Under the pieces are notes generated by a model that did no database searches, was not told the DNA's origin, and worked only from the letters and a program-made list of their open reading frames with translations. A program made the position numbers and the translations under genes. A stretch of DNA of 64,000 bases from CADEEX01 sp964577955 (GTDB lineage Bacteria; Acidobacteriota; Vicinamibacteria; Vicinamibacterales; CAVVIG01), in contig CAZOAZ010000023.1 in NCBI GenBank assembly GCA_964577955.1, positions 1 through 64,000 on the forward strand, in the 5' to 3' direction. Below, piece after piece: positions 15,840 to 25,146 of the stretch. How positions within the stretch are numbered: the stretch's first letter is position 1; the number at the start of each line of letters is the position of its first letter.

Positions 15840-17701
15840 GCGCGGACCCCGCGGTACCACAGCTCGAACATCAGCAGGACCCAGAGGTGGTGCGCGTGGT
15901 CGGCCGCGCCTTTGCCGTGCGCCTCGATCAGCCGATCGATTGCCGGCTGTTCGAGGACGCCGGCCCGCGCCGCGCACGAGGGCTGGAGATGATCCCGGAG
16001 AAATCCGCGCAGTTCACCGCGGAACCAGGTCCGGAGCGGCACGGCGAAACCGCGCTTCGGCCGCTTCAGAATCTGCGCCGGCAGACGGCCAGCAAAGACC
16101 TTCTTCAACAGATGCTTGGTGGTCAGCCGTTTCAGTTTCAGCCGCGTCGGCAGACGGGCCACGAATTCGGCCAGCGGCACGTCGAGCATCGGCGAGCGGA
16201 CCTCGAGCGAGTGCGCCATGCTCGCGATGTCCGCCTTCGGCAGAAGGTCCGTCGGGAGATAGAAGTTGGTGTCGACGGCCAGCATGGCGTCGATGGCATC
16301 GAGGCCTGCCGTCTGATCGAACGCGCTGCCGACAGCGGCGTCGTCCGCGGCGACGCGCGATACGTCGTGCGTGAGATCGCGGCTGAAGACGCCGGCCCAC
16401 GCGCGGTAGCGCGCTTCACGAGAGGCAGCGGCCGCCGTCGCAAACCGCGTCGCGCGGGCGCCGCCGAAGTCGGCCAGAAGACGCGTCCGCGCCAGCCGCT
16501 CGCCGGCGCGGCGCAGCGGCGCGGGCACCGACCGCCACCGCTCGGCCAGATCGTTGGCGAGCACGCGGCCATACCCGGCAAAGACTTCGTCTCCACCATC
16601 CCCTGAAAGCGCCACGGTGACCGATTGGCGCGTCAACCGTGACAGATGCCACGTCGGAATCGCCGACGAATCAGCATACGGCTCGCCGAAGTGGCGCACG
16701 ACGTCCGGCAGAACGTCCACTGCCGACGGTTTGACGACGAACTCGGTGTGCTCGCAACCGAACTGTGCCGCGACGCGCTTCGCGTACGACAGTTCGTCGT
16801 ACTCCGGCTGATCGAACCCGATTGAGAAGGTCTTCACCGGCCGATCGGACAGGCCCGCCATGAGCGCGACGACCGCGCTGGAGTCGACCCCGCCGCTCAG
16901 AAACGCGCCGAGCGGCACTTCGCCAATCAGCCGCTTGCGCACCGCCGCCGTCAGCAGGCGCTCGACTTCGGCGGCCGCGTCCCGTTCAGTGATCGTGGCC
17001 TTGGGCTCGAACGACAGCGACCAGTAGCGGATGACCGCCGTCCCCTCGGCCTTTCGCACCAGCACGTGCGCCGGCGGCAGCTTCCTCACATCGCGGTAGA
17101 TGGTCCGCGGCGCCGGAATCGCCATGTAGGCGAGGTACTCGCCGAGCGCGTCGGGATCGAGATCGCGTGGGATGCCGGGGATCTGCAGCAATGACTGAAG
17201 TTCCGACGCAAAACCCAGCCGGCGGCCGTCGTCGAAATAGACGAGTGGTTTCTTGCCGAAGCGATCGCGCGCCAGGACGATCTGGCTGCGGCGATCGTCC
17301 CAGACGGCGAACGCGAACATTCCGTCCAGCCGCTCGACGACGCGGGTGCCCCACTGCTCGTAGCCGTGCACGATCACTTCGGTGTCGGAACGCGTCTTGA
17401 AGTGGTGGCCGAACCCCGTCAGTTCGTCTCGCAGCGCCGCGAAGTTGTAGATCTCGCCGTTCAAGATCGTCCAGATGCTGCCGTCTTCGTTGGCAATCGG
17501 CTGATGTCCGCCGGCCCGGTCGACGATGCTCAGACGCCGGCTGACCAGCCCGGCTCGAGGTCCGGCCGCCATCGCATCAGGGCGGCAGACGATGCCCTCG
17601 TCGTCAGGGCCGCGGTGCTCGAGCGACGCGCCCATGCGCGTCAAGAGCTGCGGATCAATCGGTGCACCATCGAAGTGCACGAGCCCGGCTATGCCGCACA
17701 T
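15836..17701 (-). CDS. Asparagine synthase-like glutamine amidotransferase (second copy)
   Basis: A 621-residue homologue of the 12055 gene with Cys2 (MCGIAGLVHFDG), the glutaminase signatures RRLSIVDRAGGHQPIAN and LNGEIYNF, and the synthetase loop FLSGGVDSSAVV with SGDGGDEVFAGYGR downstream. Both active sites look intact. The two copies differ strongly outside the motifs, which suggests different acceptors rather than recent duplication. It overlaps the downstream fusion gene (ATGA) and the upstream GT4 gene by 13 bases. Confidence 0.9.
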   Translation of the reverse strand: MCGIAGLVHFDGAPIDPQLLTRMGASLEHRGPDDEGIVCRPDAMAAGPRAGLVSRRLSIVDRAGGHQPIANEDGSIWTILNGEIYNFAALRDELTGFGHHFKTRSDTEVIVHGYEQWGTRVVERLDGMFAFAVWDDRRSQIVLARDRFGKKPLVYFDDGRRLGFASELQSLLQIPGIPRDLDPDALGEYLAYMAIPAPRTIYRDVRKLPPAHVLVRKAEGTAVIRYWSLSFEPKATITERDAAAEVERLLTAAVRKRLIGEVPLGAFLSGGVDSSAVVALMAGLSDRPVKTFSIGFDQPEYDELSYAKRVAAQFGCEHTEFVVKPSAVDVLPDVVRHFGEPYADSSAIPTWHLSRLTRQSVTVALSGDGGDEVFAGYGRVLANDLAERWRSVPAPLRRAGERLARTRLLADFGGARATRFATAAAASREARYRAWAGVFSRDLTHDVSRVAADDAAVGSAFDQTAGLDAIDAMLAVDTNFYLPTDLLPKADIASMAHSLEVRSPMLDVPLAEFVARLPTRLKLKRLTTKHLLKKVFAGRLPAQILKRPKRGFAVPLRTWFRGELRGFLRDHLQPSCAARAGVLEQPAIDRLIEAHGKGAADHAHHLWVLLMFELWYRGVRA

Positions 17702-18879
17702 GGGGCGAGAAGAGCCTGATAGCTGTCGAGATACTGACGTGCGGTTTCGTCGAGCGAAAACTGCGTCTCGATCGTGCGCCGCGCCGCGCGCCCGAAGCGG
17801 TCGCGCCTGGCGGAATCGGTCGCGAGCGTCGTCAGTGCATCGGCGAGCGCGGACCGATCGCCTGGAGGCACCAGCAGGCCGCTCTCGCCGTCCGCGATCA
17901 AACGGTCGGTGATTCCTTCGAGTCGCGTCGTGACGCAGGCCATGCCGCTGGCCATGGCCTCGAGAAGCGCGTTGGGCATCCCTTCGCGAAGCGAGGGCAG
18001 GACGAAGATGTCGGCCGCGCGGTAGTAGCGTTCGATCTCCAGCGTCGATTCGACAAAGACCACGCGGTCGGTGACGCCTTTCGCCGCCGCATCGCGCCGG
18101 ATGGCCGGCGCCAGCGCGGCGTCGATCTCATGGTAGGTGGCGCCGGTCGCGCCGATGAAGACCAGCACCGCTGGTGACTTCGTCCGCGCCGCCATGTCGT
18201 GCCACGCCTCGAACAGCACGTGCGGCTGCTTTTCAACGGAGAAAAACCCGACGAAGAGCACGACCGGTGTGCCATCCGGGATCTTCAGTTCGCGCCGCAG
18301 GCTCGACCGCTCACCATCAGCTGGCGGCCGGAACCGGTCAAGATCGACGCCGTTGGAAATGACCCGGAAACGATCGCCCGGCAGTCCGGCGCCGTCGTAC
18401 GACTCGCGGAACTTCGGAGTGACCGCGAAGAACATGTTCGCCCGCCGGTAGCACCAGGCCGCCAGCCGGCTGCGACGCATCATCGTCCGCGGATCGTCGT
18501 CGCCAAACGAGGTCAGCTTGATGGCGATCTTCTTGCCGCTGAGGATCGCCATCACCGTGAGCAGGACCGATTTCTGCGAGAAACCGTGCAGGTGAACGAT
18601 CGCGATACGCGGCGCGAGAGCTCGAAAGGTTCGGGCCATCCGCCACGCCGCTCCGAGCTTTGAACCGAGGCGCTTCGGATCGACGTGAATGCGATGGACC
18701 GGCACGCCGTCGCGGCGGTCTTCCGCGGGCAGCTGCGGGTCGGTCGCCGTCGTGAGGATCTCAAACCGCACGCGATCGCTGAGCCGAGTGACGAGCGTCC
18801 GGCACTGCAGGCCGGCGCCGCTCAATTCAGGGTAATAGGCGCCCGTGACCATGAGGACGCCGGGCCGGGTCTCGGTCAT
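17689..18879 (-). CDS. Family 4 glycosyltransferase
   Basis: A 396-residue GT-B enzyme. The start is set at ATG 18879 (ATGA overlap) because the fold begins at VLMVTGAYYPELSGAGLQ. The interdomain SNGVDLDRFRPP, the C-terminal FVGFFSVEKQPHVL and the donor-binding SLREGMPNALLEAMASG with its two glutamates are all present. Expected to act on a lipid-linked acceptor in the cytoplasm. Longer upstream readings overlap the coding sequence of the next gene and are not used. Confidence 0.92.
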   Translation of the reverse strand: MTETRPGVLMVTGAYYPELSGAGLQCRTLVTRLSDRVRFEILTTATDPQLPAEDRRDGVPVHRIHVDPKRLGSKLGAAWRMARTFRALAPRIAIVHLHGFSQKSVLLTVMAILSGKKIAIKLTSFGDDDPRTMMRRSRLAAWCYRRANMFFAVTPKFRESYDGAGLPGDRFRVISNGVDLDRFRPPADGERSSLRRELKIPDGTPVVLFVGFFSVEKQPHVLFEAWHDMAARTKSPAVLVFIGATGATYHEIDAALAPAIRRDAAAKGVTDRVVFVESTLEIERYYRAADIFVLPSLREGMPNALLEAMASGMACVTTRLEGITDRLIADGESGLLVPPGDRSALADALTTLATDSARRDRFGRAARRTIETQFSLDETARQYLDSYQALLAPCAA

Positions 18880-20171
18880 CGAGAACGGACAACTGCGGGC
18901 GTCCCGAACTGATCGTCGCGCTTCACGCGCAGCGAACGCGCCAGGAACGCGACACCACCGCCGCTGAACGCAATCAGCATCGGCTCGACCGCCCAGCGGT
19001 GACGGCCTTCCACGTAGTAGAGGCTTTGAAGGCCGGAGAGCATCAGCAGGAACGCGCCAATCAACAGCGCATCGTGTCTGGCCGAAGCCGCGGCCCGGAA
19101 GAGCCGCGATACGCCGATCGCCGCAAGGATCAGAATCGTCACGTAGTACGCCTGGTAGAGACGCAGCCAGAGCCGCGGGTACAACGTCCCCGACTGCGGA
19201 GCAAACCACCAGAATTGGTAGAACTTCATCAGCGTCAACCGCGCGAACTGATCCGGATGCTCACGCACGAACGCGCGCGCGCGGTCGGAGAACCACTTCG
19301 CCTGCGAGAGTTCGTCGGGCTGCCCCTGAAGGTCGGCCAACTCCTCCGGCGGAATCGACGTGAGGACGATGTGATCCTTGTCGACGTAGGAGTGCCCGGT
19401 GGCGTAGGGATTGTTGCCGCGCCAGAAGTCCTCGGCGTCGGTCGTCAGCAGAAAGACGAACCTGTGATGAATGAGCGAATTGCGGATCGTCCACGGAGCG
19501 ATGACCGCAGTCGCGACCAGGCCCGCCACAACAAGCCGTGACACCGCCGGCATTCGCACCGGGCCGCTGCTGATCCAGAGCAACCAGAGGCCGACGAGCG
19601 GCAGCATGATGACGATCGTGCCGCGGGTGAGCGCGCCGATGCCGACCGCCACGCCGAACGCCGCGGCTCTCCCCCACGTCAGCTGATCGCGCAGGCGAAA
19701 CGCCGCCAGCAGGGCGAGCGCGAAAAAGAACGCGTCGAACGCGAGGGCGTGCGCCTTGGTCGCGCTGTAGACGATCAAGCCGGGATGCAGCGCGACGAAC
19801 ACTCCGGCAGCGAACTCCGCGAGCCAGTGCCCGAAGAGCCGCCTCGCGATGGCGGCCGCCATCACCGCGAGCGCGGTTCCGGCCAGGCACTGGAGCAGCA
19901 TCAGCGGCAGGATCGATCCGGTGGCCCAGTAACCGGCCGCGCCGACCCACGATGAAAGCGGCACCATGTACGAGTAGTACGGGACGCCGATGTGGTAGTA
20001 GACGAAGCCCTGGCCGGCAACAATCGCTCGAGCGGCCGAGTCGTATTCGAAACGTTCGGGATGCGTCAGACCGCCGGTGACGATGCCCGCGCCAATGCGG
20101 ACGGTGAGCGCCAACACCGCGATCAATACCCAGCGCACTGCCGGGTCTGGACGTGAGACCGAACGGATCAC
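18876..20171 (-). CDS. GT39/ArnT-like polytopic membrane glycosyltransferase
   Basis: A 431-residue protein with about nine hydrophobic helices. The first loop carries ERFEYDSAARAIVAGQGF, in the position where GT-C enzymes of the PMT/ArnT family keep their catalytic acidic residues (a DY/DE pair between helices 1 and 2). Such enzymes use polyprenyl-phosphate sugars on the outer face of the membrane. Start GTG 20171 overlaps the upstream stop (GTGA). Substrate unknown. Confidence 0.8.
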   Translation of the reverse strand: MIRSVSRPDPAVRWVLIAVLALTVRIGAGIVTGGLTHPERFEYDSAARAIVAGQGFVYYHIGVPYYSYMVPLSSWVGAAGYWATGSILPLMLLQCLAGTALAVMAAAIARRLFGHWLAEFAAGVFVALHPGLIVYSATKAHALAFDAFFFALALLAAFRLRDQLTWGRAAAFGVAVGIGALTRGTIVIMLPLVGLWLLWISSGPVRMPAVSRLVVAGLVATAVIAPWTIRNSLIHHRFVFLLTTDAEDFWRGNNPYATGHSYVDKDHIVLTSIPPEELADLQGQPDELSQAKWFSDRARAFVREHPDQFARLTLMKFYQFWWFAPQSGTLYPRLWLRLYQAYYVTILILAAIGVSRLFRAAASARHDALLIGAFLLMLSGLQSLYYVEGRHRWAVEPMLIAFSGGGVAFLARSLRVKRDDQFGTPAVVRSR

Positions 20172-20950
20172 TTTTCAGCGATGACGAAGTACCCCGTCGT
20201 GAACGACGGCTGCGAGTCGATCTGCTGCGCGATGGCACGATGGGCGTCGCGCCACTGCAGGAGGCGTCCGGTTTCAAAGAGCGCCTTGCGGACCAGGCGG
20301 GCACCGGCGTGACGGGCGGACAACTGGCGGCCGCCGAACTCGACGAACATGCCGAGGCTGCCGAGGTACCCGCCCATCCCGAACACGCGCACATCCGAGA
20401 AGGACGTGTGCAGCTGACGCAGACCATCGGCGGTGAACCGCTGGAAGTCGCGCGGATCGTTATGGACCGGGTAGAGAAACGGCGCTGACGCGATGAAGAC
20501 GCCGCGTGGCCGGAGCAGGCGGTGCGCCTCATTGACGCAGGCCGCCGGATCGGCCAGATGTTCGAGCACCTCCGTGCAGACCACGCAGTCGGCGCTTCCG
20601 TCGGGCAGCGGCACGTGCGACACGTCGCACAGAAAGTCCGGCGAGGTCTCGGGATCCAGGTTGACGTACTTCCAGGTGGTGCCTTCGGCGGCCGGCGGCC
20701 GGAACGTGCCGCGCTTGCGCTCCCGCTTGCCGCCCAAATCGATTACCGCCCCGCGCATCAGCGGCGCGCACCAGTCCATGTAGGCATCGAGCAGATGACG
20801 CCGATAACTCACCGCCCGCCGCATCAAGGTCAGGCTGGTGGGAATCGGCGGGCGCTCAGGCATCGGCAGGCGGCGATCGATCGCCGGCAGCGTCCGCGCG
20901 GAGAGCGGCAGCGGGCTGGCGAGATCGTGTGCGATCGCACTGGTCTTCAT
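20168..20950 (-). CDS. Class I SAM methyltransferase
   Basis: This 260-residue protein has the SAM fold beginning near residue 68 (GAVIDLGGKRERKRG), the strand-4 motif DCVVCTEVLEHLADP near 130 and a long C-terminal helical part. Motif I lacks the full GxGxG, which is common in methyltransferase type 11 proteins of glycan loci. The start ATG 20950 is set by the ATGA overlap with the upstream transferase. Its expected role is methylation of a sugar or lipid intermediate. Confidence 0.82.
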   Translation of the reverse strand: MKTSAIAHDLASPLPLSARTLPAIDRRLPMPERPPIPTSLTLMRRAVSYRRHLLDAYMDWCAPLMRGAVIDLGGKRERKRGTFRPPAAEGTTWKYVNLDPETSPDFLCDVSHVPLPDGSADCVVCTEVLEHLADPAACVNEAHRLLRPRGVFIASAPFLYPVHNDPRDFQRFTADGLRQLHTSFSDVRVFGMGGYLGSLGMFVEFGGRQLSARHAGARLVRKALFETGRLLQWRDAHRAIAQQIDSQPSFTTGYFVIAEK

Positions 20951-22038
20951 CGCATATCTCCCTCGGAGAATGGCGGGCGCGGCGGCCGCAGACGGGTCCG
21001 CCACCTCACGTAACTGTCGTACAAAGCTGCCCTGGTCCGCAAGACTCGATTGGCGCCGGCACCGCACGCGCGCCCGGCCACCACCGCGTCGCGACGGCTG
21101 AGAAGGTCCTGAAAGAGCGTCAGATAGCTCTCGCACATACGGTCGGCGGTGTAGGGATACTCCGACATCCGCGCCTTGAGCGCCCCGTAGCAGCCGCGCA
21201 TCTTGGTCAACGCTGCCTCGAACGTCGCGGCGTCGAAGCCGACGCCGAACCGGTCGCAATACTCAGGCAGCGCACCGCTCATCCGGTAGAGGATCGGCAG
21301 GCCGCACAGCGCGCCCTCGATGTGATGCATGCCGGCCGGCTCGTTCTGCGACGCCGTCAGGTAGACGTGATGACCGGCGAGCGCCGCGCCAAGCGCCGTG
21401 CCGTGACGAGGCGCGAGGACGTCGGTGTGGCGAAAGGAGAAGCCCACCGGCAGCTTGCCGATGTATGTGAATCTGAACTGCTTCGCGAACGTCTCCTGCC
21501 CCAGCATCTCGTCGAAGTGCCGGTAAACGTCGAACCCCTTCATCCAGTGATCGCTCCAGTGGTGGGTGACGACACGCAGCGGCTCGCGGCCGTCCCAGAC
21601 GACGCCGGATGGTTTGAAGACGTGCGGATCGCCGCCGTTGCGGATCACGTGGACGTCCGCGAAGGGCCGCCCGCGTCTCGCGAAGAGATCGGCCAGCCAC
21701 TCGGAAATGAACACCGTCGCGTCAGCGCAGCCGTTCGCCAGCTCGAGCCTCCGGTTGACGTGCTTCGTGCCCTTCCGTTCGTCACACTCGTTGATGCGGT
21801 GCACGACCAACGCACGCGGATTCACCGCGAGATAGCGGAGGATGTCGACGTCGTTGAAGGCGGAGCTCGCAGATGCCCGGCGAGGTTCGGTCAGCAGGAT
21901 CAGATCGAGATCGCGAGCAGACAGATCGCGCTCCACGGTGACGCCACGATCTTGGAGAAAGTCGGCGATCGCGTTCGCGAACTGATTCCCGCCGCCCCAG
22001 GGCCCTTCACGCCGCCGGACACCGAGCGCAACCTTCAC
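20947..22038 (-). CDS. GT4-like glycosyltransferase
   Basis: A 363-residue GT-B-like protein beginning VALGVRRREGPWGGGNQFANAI, a glycine-rich start typical of this transferase group. RNGGDPHVFKP joins the domains, and the C-terminal part has YLTASQNEPAGMHHIEGALCGLPILYR with the two family glutamates. Start GTG 22038 overlaps the GT9 stop as GTGA. Donor and acceptor unknown. Confidence 0.82.
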   Translation of the reverse strand: MKVALGVRRREGPWGGGNQFANAIADFLQDRGVTVERDLSARDLDLILLTEPRRASASSAFNDVDILRYLAVNPRALVVHRINECDERKGTKHVNRRLELANGCADATVFISEWLADLFARRGRPFADVHVIRNGGDPHVFKPSGVVWDGREPLRVVTHHWSDHWMKGFDVYRHFDEMLGQETFAKQFRFTYIGKLPVGFSFRHTDVLAPRHGTALGAALAGHHVYLTASQNEPAGMHHIEGALCGLPILYRMSGALPEYCDRFGVGFDAATFEAALTKMRGCYGALKARMSEYPYTADRMCESYLTLFQDLLSRRDAVVAGRACGAGANRVLRTRAALYDSYVRWRTRLRPPRPPFSEGDMR

Positions 22039-23048
22039 GCGGGTGTCTCAAGGGCGAGGGCCACCGTCACCGGCGCGAGAATCTCATCGACGGTGATCTC
22101 GTGCAGGCACTTCTTGCCGTAGGGACAGTTCCCACGCAGGCCGCACGGCGCGCAATCCACGTATTTGCAGACGATGGTGTGGCGCTCCTTGTAGCCGGCA
22201 AACTCCGGCAGCGACGTGCCGCCCCAGGCGATCACCGCGGGTACGCCCACGGCGTTGGCCGCGTTCATCAGGCCGCCGTCGAGGCCGAGAAAGAGCCGCG
22301 CCTGCTTCATGAGAAGGACGGCGACACGGAACGGCAGCTTGCCTGAGAGATCGATCACTCGCTGAAGCGATGGCCGTCCACCCTCGCCGATTTGGACGAC
22401 CTGATAGCGTCCCTCCTCGACGATCCGATCGACGACCGCCTGCCAGCGTTCGAACGGCCAGGCGCGAAGATCGCCGAACCAGGCGTCGTTCGAGTTGGGC
22501 TCGATGACGACGAACTCACGCGCGATCCCGTGCGTTTGCCGCGCCACCGCGACCTCGCGCTCTTCGTCAGCCGTGAAATACATCTCGCAGGTGTGATCGG
22601 AGGCAGGGATTCCGTAGTTCGCCAGAATGATGTCGATGATGTGGCCACCAGGCTTCCACACCAGCCGCTCCGCCGTCTCGCGCTCGACATAGCTGTGGCG
22701 CTGCAGATCGATATGGGCATCGAACTGACCGGTCCGCTTCGCCCGGCGCATCATCAGCCTGAGCACGAGCGATTCATAGGACGCAGTCAAACCCAGCCGG
22801 CGAATCCCCGCGTGAACAAAGCGATCGACTGACGCCGCCAACGTGGACTTGGGCTGCACCGGCGGATGGACGATGCGAGGGTTGCCGCGAAAGATGAGAT
22901 CGTCGGCGAGTGTGACATCGCCGCGGTACAAACGGCCGGCCGCAAGATCGGAGGCCATCGGCGCATAACACACGCGCACCGGCTCACCGCTGCGCTCGTG
23001 TAGCGTGCGGATGACCGATGACCAGAGCAGATGTCCGCCAAGACCCAT
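22035..23048 (-). CDS. Family 9 glycosyltransferase (heptosyltransferase-like)
   Basis: This 337-residue protein resembles the LPS heptosyltransferase family. The middle carries FVVIEPNSNDAWFGDLRAWP and the C-terminal domain has LFLGLDGGLMNAANAVGVPAVIAWGG, with a cysteine-rich end (CAPCGLRGNCPYGKKC) typical of GT9. Start ATG 23048 is chosen because the fold begins MGLGGHLLWSSVIR; a longer reading would run into the diverging carbamoyltransferase gene. It is probably the first gene of the leftward operon that begins in the 85-base gap (23049-23133). Confidence 0.87.
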   Translation of the reverse strand: MGLGGHLLWSSVIRTLHERSGEPVRVCYAPMASDLAAGRLYRGDVTLADDLIFRGNPRIVHPPVQPKSTLAASVDRFVHAGIRRLGLTASYESLVLRLMMRRAKRTGQFDAHIDLQRHSYVERETAERLVWKPGGHIIDIILANYGIPASDHTCEMYFTADEEREVAVARQTHGIAREFVVIEPNSNDAWFGDLRAWPFERWQAVVDRIVEEGRYQVVQIGEGGRPSLQRVIDLSGKLPFRVAVLLMKQARLFLGLDGGLMNAANAVGVPAVIAWGGTSLPEFAGYKERHTIVCKYVDCAPCGLRGNCPYGKKCLHEITVDEILAPVTVALALETPA

Positions 23049-23133
23049 GCCGTCAGCGCCGCCGTTGTATGATGAACCGCTTGTCCGGCCGCACTCGCCA
23101 ACTCGCCTGCCCGACGGCACGCCGACGCCCGCA

Positions 23134-24900
23134 ATGAACGTTCTCGGAATCAGCCTGGGCCACGATTCGAGCGTCGCGCTCGTGGACGAGGGCCGCATCG
23201 CCGGCATCATGGAAGCCGAGCGGCTGTTCCGGCAGAAGCGCTACAAGCTCCACGCGGTCACGCTCGAACCGGGCAAGCATCCGTCCGGCTTTCAGCAGGT
23301 CGACATCGAGGACCTGCGCCGCTTCCTCCGCCTTGCCGTCTCGACGTGGGGCGCCACGTTCGACGCCGTCGCCGTGCAGAACCAGGGGCGCGAGGACGAG
23401 TTCGTCAACCTCCAGACCGTCCTGCGGGACGAGGGCATTCGCGCGCACGAGTTCCGGCACGTCGATCATCATCTGAGCCACGCCGCGCTCGCCTACTACA
23501 CGTCGCCGTTCGCCGAGGCGTTGATCCTCAGTTACGACGGGATGGGCAACGACGGTTTCACCGTGCTCTTCCGCGGCCAGGGTGCGTCGCTCGAGTACCT
23601 CGAACGCGACCCGCACCAGTTCGGGCGGAGCTACAACAATCTCGGCTACATCGCCGGCGTGGCGCCGGACGTGGCCGGATCGACGGCCGGCAAGACGATG
23701 GGGCTGGCGGCGTACGGTGAACTCCGGCCCGACTGGATGGCGTTCGCCACCGACTACGTTCGCCGCTACGAAAAACTGCCGCCGCGCGCAGTGACCGGGC
23801 TTGCCGACCACGGCAAGAGCCATCGGATCAATTCGCTGGCGCTCGATCGCATTCCCGAGCTGCAGCCGTTTCTGGTTCCCGCGCCGCCCGAGGCCCCAGT
23901 CGGCCTTCGCGCGACGCTTGCGGCGCTGGCCAGGGGGCGAGCGAACGAACTGCGATTGCCCGGTCCTGACCACCCGCTCGCGCAGTCGCTCGCCAATACG
24001 GTGCAGCAGGCGTGGAGTGCCGAAGTGCTCGGGCTCCTCGGCAAGGTGCGCGACACGAGCCGGAACATCGCGGTGGTCGGCGGTTGCGCGCTGAACGGCG
24101 TCACCAACTACCAGATTGAAGAGTCGGGCCTGTTTGCGCGCACCCACTTCCTGCCCAATCCGACCGACTGCGGTCTGTCGGCAGGGGCGGCGCTGCATGC
24201 GTACTACGGTCTGAGCGGCGCGCCGTTCGACGGTCATGCCGACTACCTGACGCCGTACCTCGGCACGGAAGTCTTCGATCGTGACGAACTGCCCGCGCTG
24301 CGGCAGCGCTATCCGCATCGCCGGATCGGCGGCGGCGCGTCCGACCTCGCGTCGGTCCTGGCGTGGCTCATTCATCGCGATCTGATCGTCGGCGTGATCC
24401 GCGGCCGCTACGAAGTCGGGCCGCGCGCGCTCGGCAACCGGTCGATCTTCTGCAACCCGCTCAACCCGTCGATGCGCGAGGTCCTGAACGCCCGCGTCAA
24501 GCATCGCGAGTGGTACCGCCCCTTCGCGCCGGTCGTGTCGGCCGAAGATGCGCCACGCTATTTCACCAACGCCGCCGACATCCCCTACATGTCGGTGATC
24601 TGCTTCACGAAGCCCGAGCACCGGAAACTGCTGCCCTCGATCACGCACGTCGACGGCAGCGCGCGCCTGCAGACCATCCGGCGCGATCACCATCCGTTCC
24701 TGCATGACACGTTGAAGGCGTTCGAACGTCTGAGCGGAGTGCCCATCCTGCTGAATACGTCGTTCAATCCCGGCGGGGAGCCGATCCTGAATTACTGCCG
24801 CGTCGGCCTCGAGATGCTCGAGACCACCGACCTCGATCTCGTGTTGATCGACGACGAGCTCTTCTGTCGGCCGGGTCGCGAAGCGCTGCTGAACATCTAG
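23134..24900 (+). CDS. NodU/CmcH-family carbamoyltransferase
   Basis: A 588-residue enzyme that transfers a carbamoyl group from carbamoyl phosphate (through carbamoyl-AMP) to a hydroxyl, here probably a sugar. The N-terminal ASKHA domain shows GISLGHDSSVAL (residues 5-16), DHHLSHAALAYYTSPF near 110 and VGGCALNGV near 315. The C-terminal carbamoyltransferase domain has VGPRALGNRSIF near 428 and LLNTSFN near 540. It starts at ATG 23134, where the fold begins. It is the only plus-strand gene in the 60 kb locus, diverging from the GT9 gene and converging on the radical SAM gene at 25147. Confidence 0.93.
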   Translation: MNVLGISLGHDSSVALVDEGRIAGIMEAERLFRQKRYKLHAVTLEPGKHPSGFQQVDIEDLRRFLRLAVSTWGATFDAVAVQNQGREDEFVNLQTVLRDEGIRAHEFRHVDHHLSHAALAYYTSPFAEALILSYDGMGNDGFTVLFRGQGASLEYLERDPHQFGRSYNNLGYIAGVAPDVAGSTAGKTMGLAAYGELRPDWMAFATDYVRRYEKLPPRAVTGLADHGKSHRINSLALDRIPELQPFLVPAPPEAPVGLRATLAALARGRANELRLPGPDHPLAQSLANTVQQAWSAEVLGLLGKVRDTSRNIAVVGGCALNGVTNYQIEESGLFARTHFLPNPTDCGLSAGAALHAYYGLSGAPFDGHADYLTPYLGTEVFDRDELPALRQRYPHRRIGGGASDLASVLAWLIHRDLIVGVIRGRYEVGPRALGNRSIFCNPLNPSMREVLNARVKHREWYRPFAPVVSAEDAPRYFTNAADIPYMSVICFTKPEHRKLLPSITHVDGSARLQTIRRDHHPFLHDTLKAFERLSGVPILLNTSFNPGGEPILNYCRVGLEMLETTDLDLVLIDDELFCRPGREALLNI

Positions 24901-24918
24901 TTCGCAAGATCAGAGCTC

Positions 24919-25127
24919 TCAACACAGAGCCCGCAGAGTTCGCAGAGACGCTTCGGATAACTGCGGCACACGCATCGACGCGGCGCCGCGAAGCGGCGGC
25001 CTCCGCGCTCGGCCGGCTACGCCGGCCGGCCCGCGTCGAATCGCGATCCATTTCCTCTGTGCCTCTGTGTCTCCGTGGCGCATTTCAGACAAGCAAGATT
25101 TTCGTGTTTTCGTGTCTTCGTGGCGCA
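24919..25127. repeat. Composite intergenic repeat block with cloverleaf core (copy B)
   Basis: This occupies the 246-base gap between the convergent carbamoyltransferase and radical SAM genes. It is the inverted counterpart of copy A at 2524-2767. A CTCTGTGTTGA-type unit is at 24919-24938 (one mismatch to A). The core at 24975-25039 is bounded by TCGACGCGG and CCGCGTCGA with arms GCCGC-GAA-GCGGC (24985-24997) and GGCCGGC-TAC-GCCGGCC (25011-25027). The 27-base CACGAAG unit is at 25101-25127, identical to A. The long arm of A is absent. It may also end transcription from both sides. Confidence 0.75.
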
Positions 25128-25146
25128 TTCTAGAACCACGTCGAAG

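Noticed and set aside
22035..23210. A 391-codon reading of the GT9 gene
   Set aside because: It would overlap the start of the diverging carbamoyltransferase; the fold begins at ATG 23048.
23053..24705. A 550-codon minus-strand frame opposite the carbamoyltransferase
   Set aside because: The plus-strand protein has complete family motifs; the antisense frame has none.
24901..25146. Insertion sequence between convergent genes
   Set aside because: Inverted repeats are present, but no transposase frame fits in 246 bases; treated as a non-coding repeat element.
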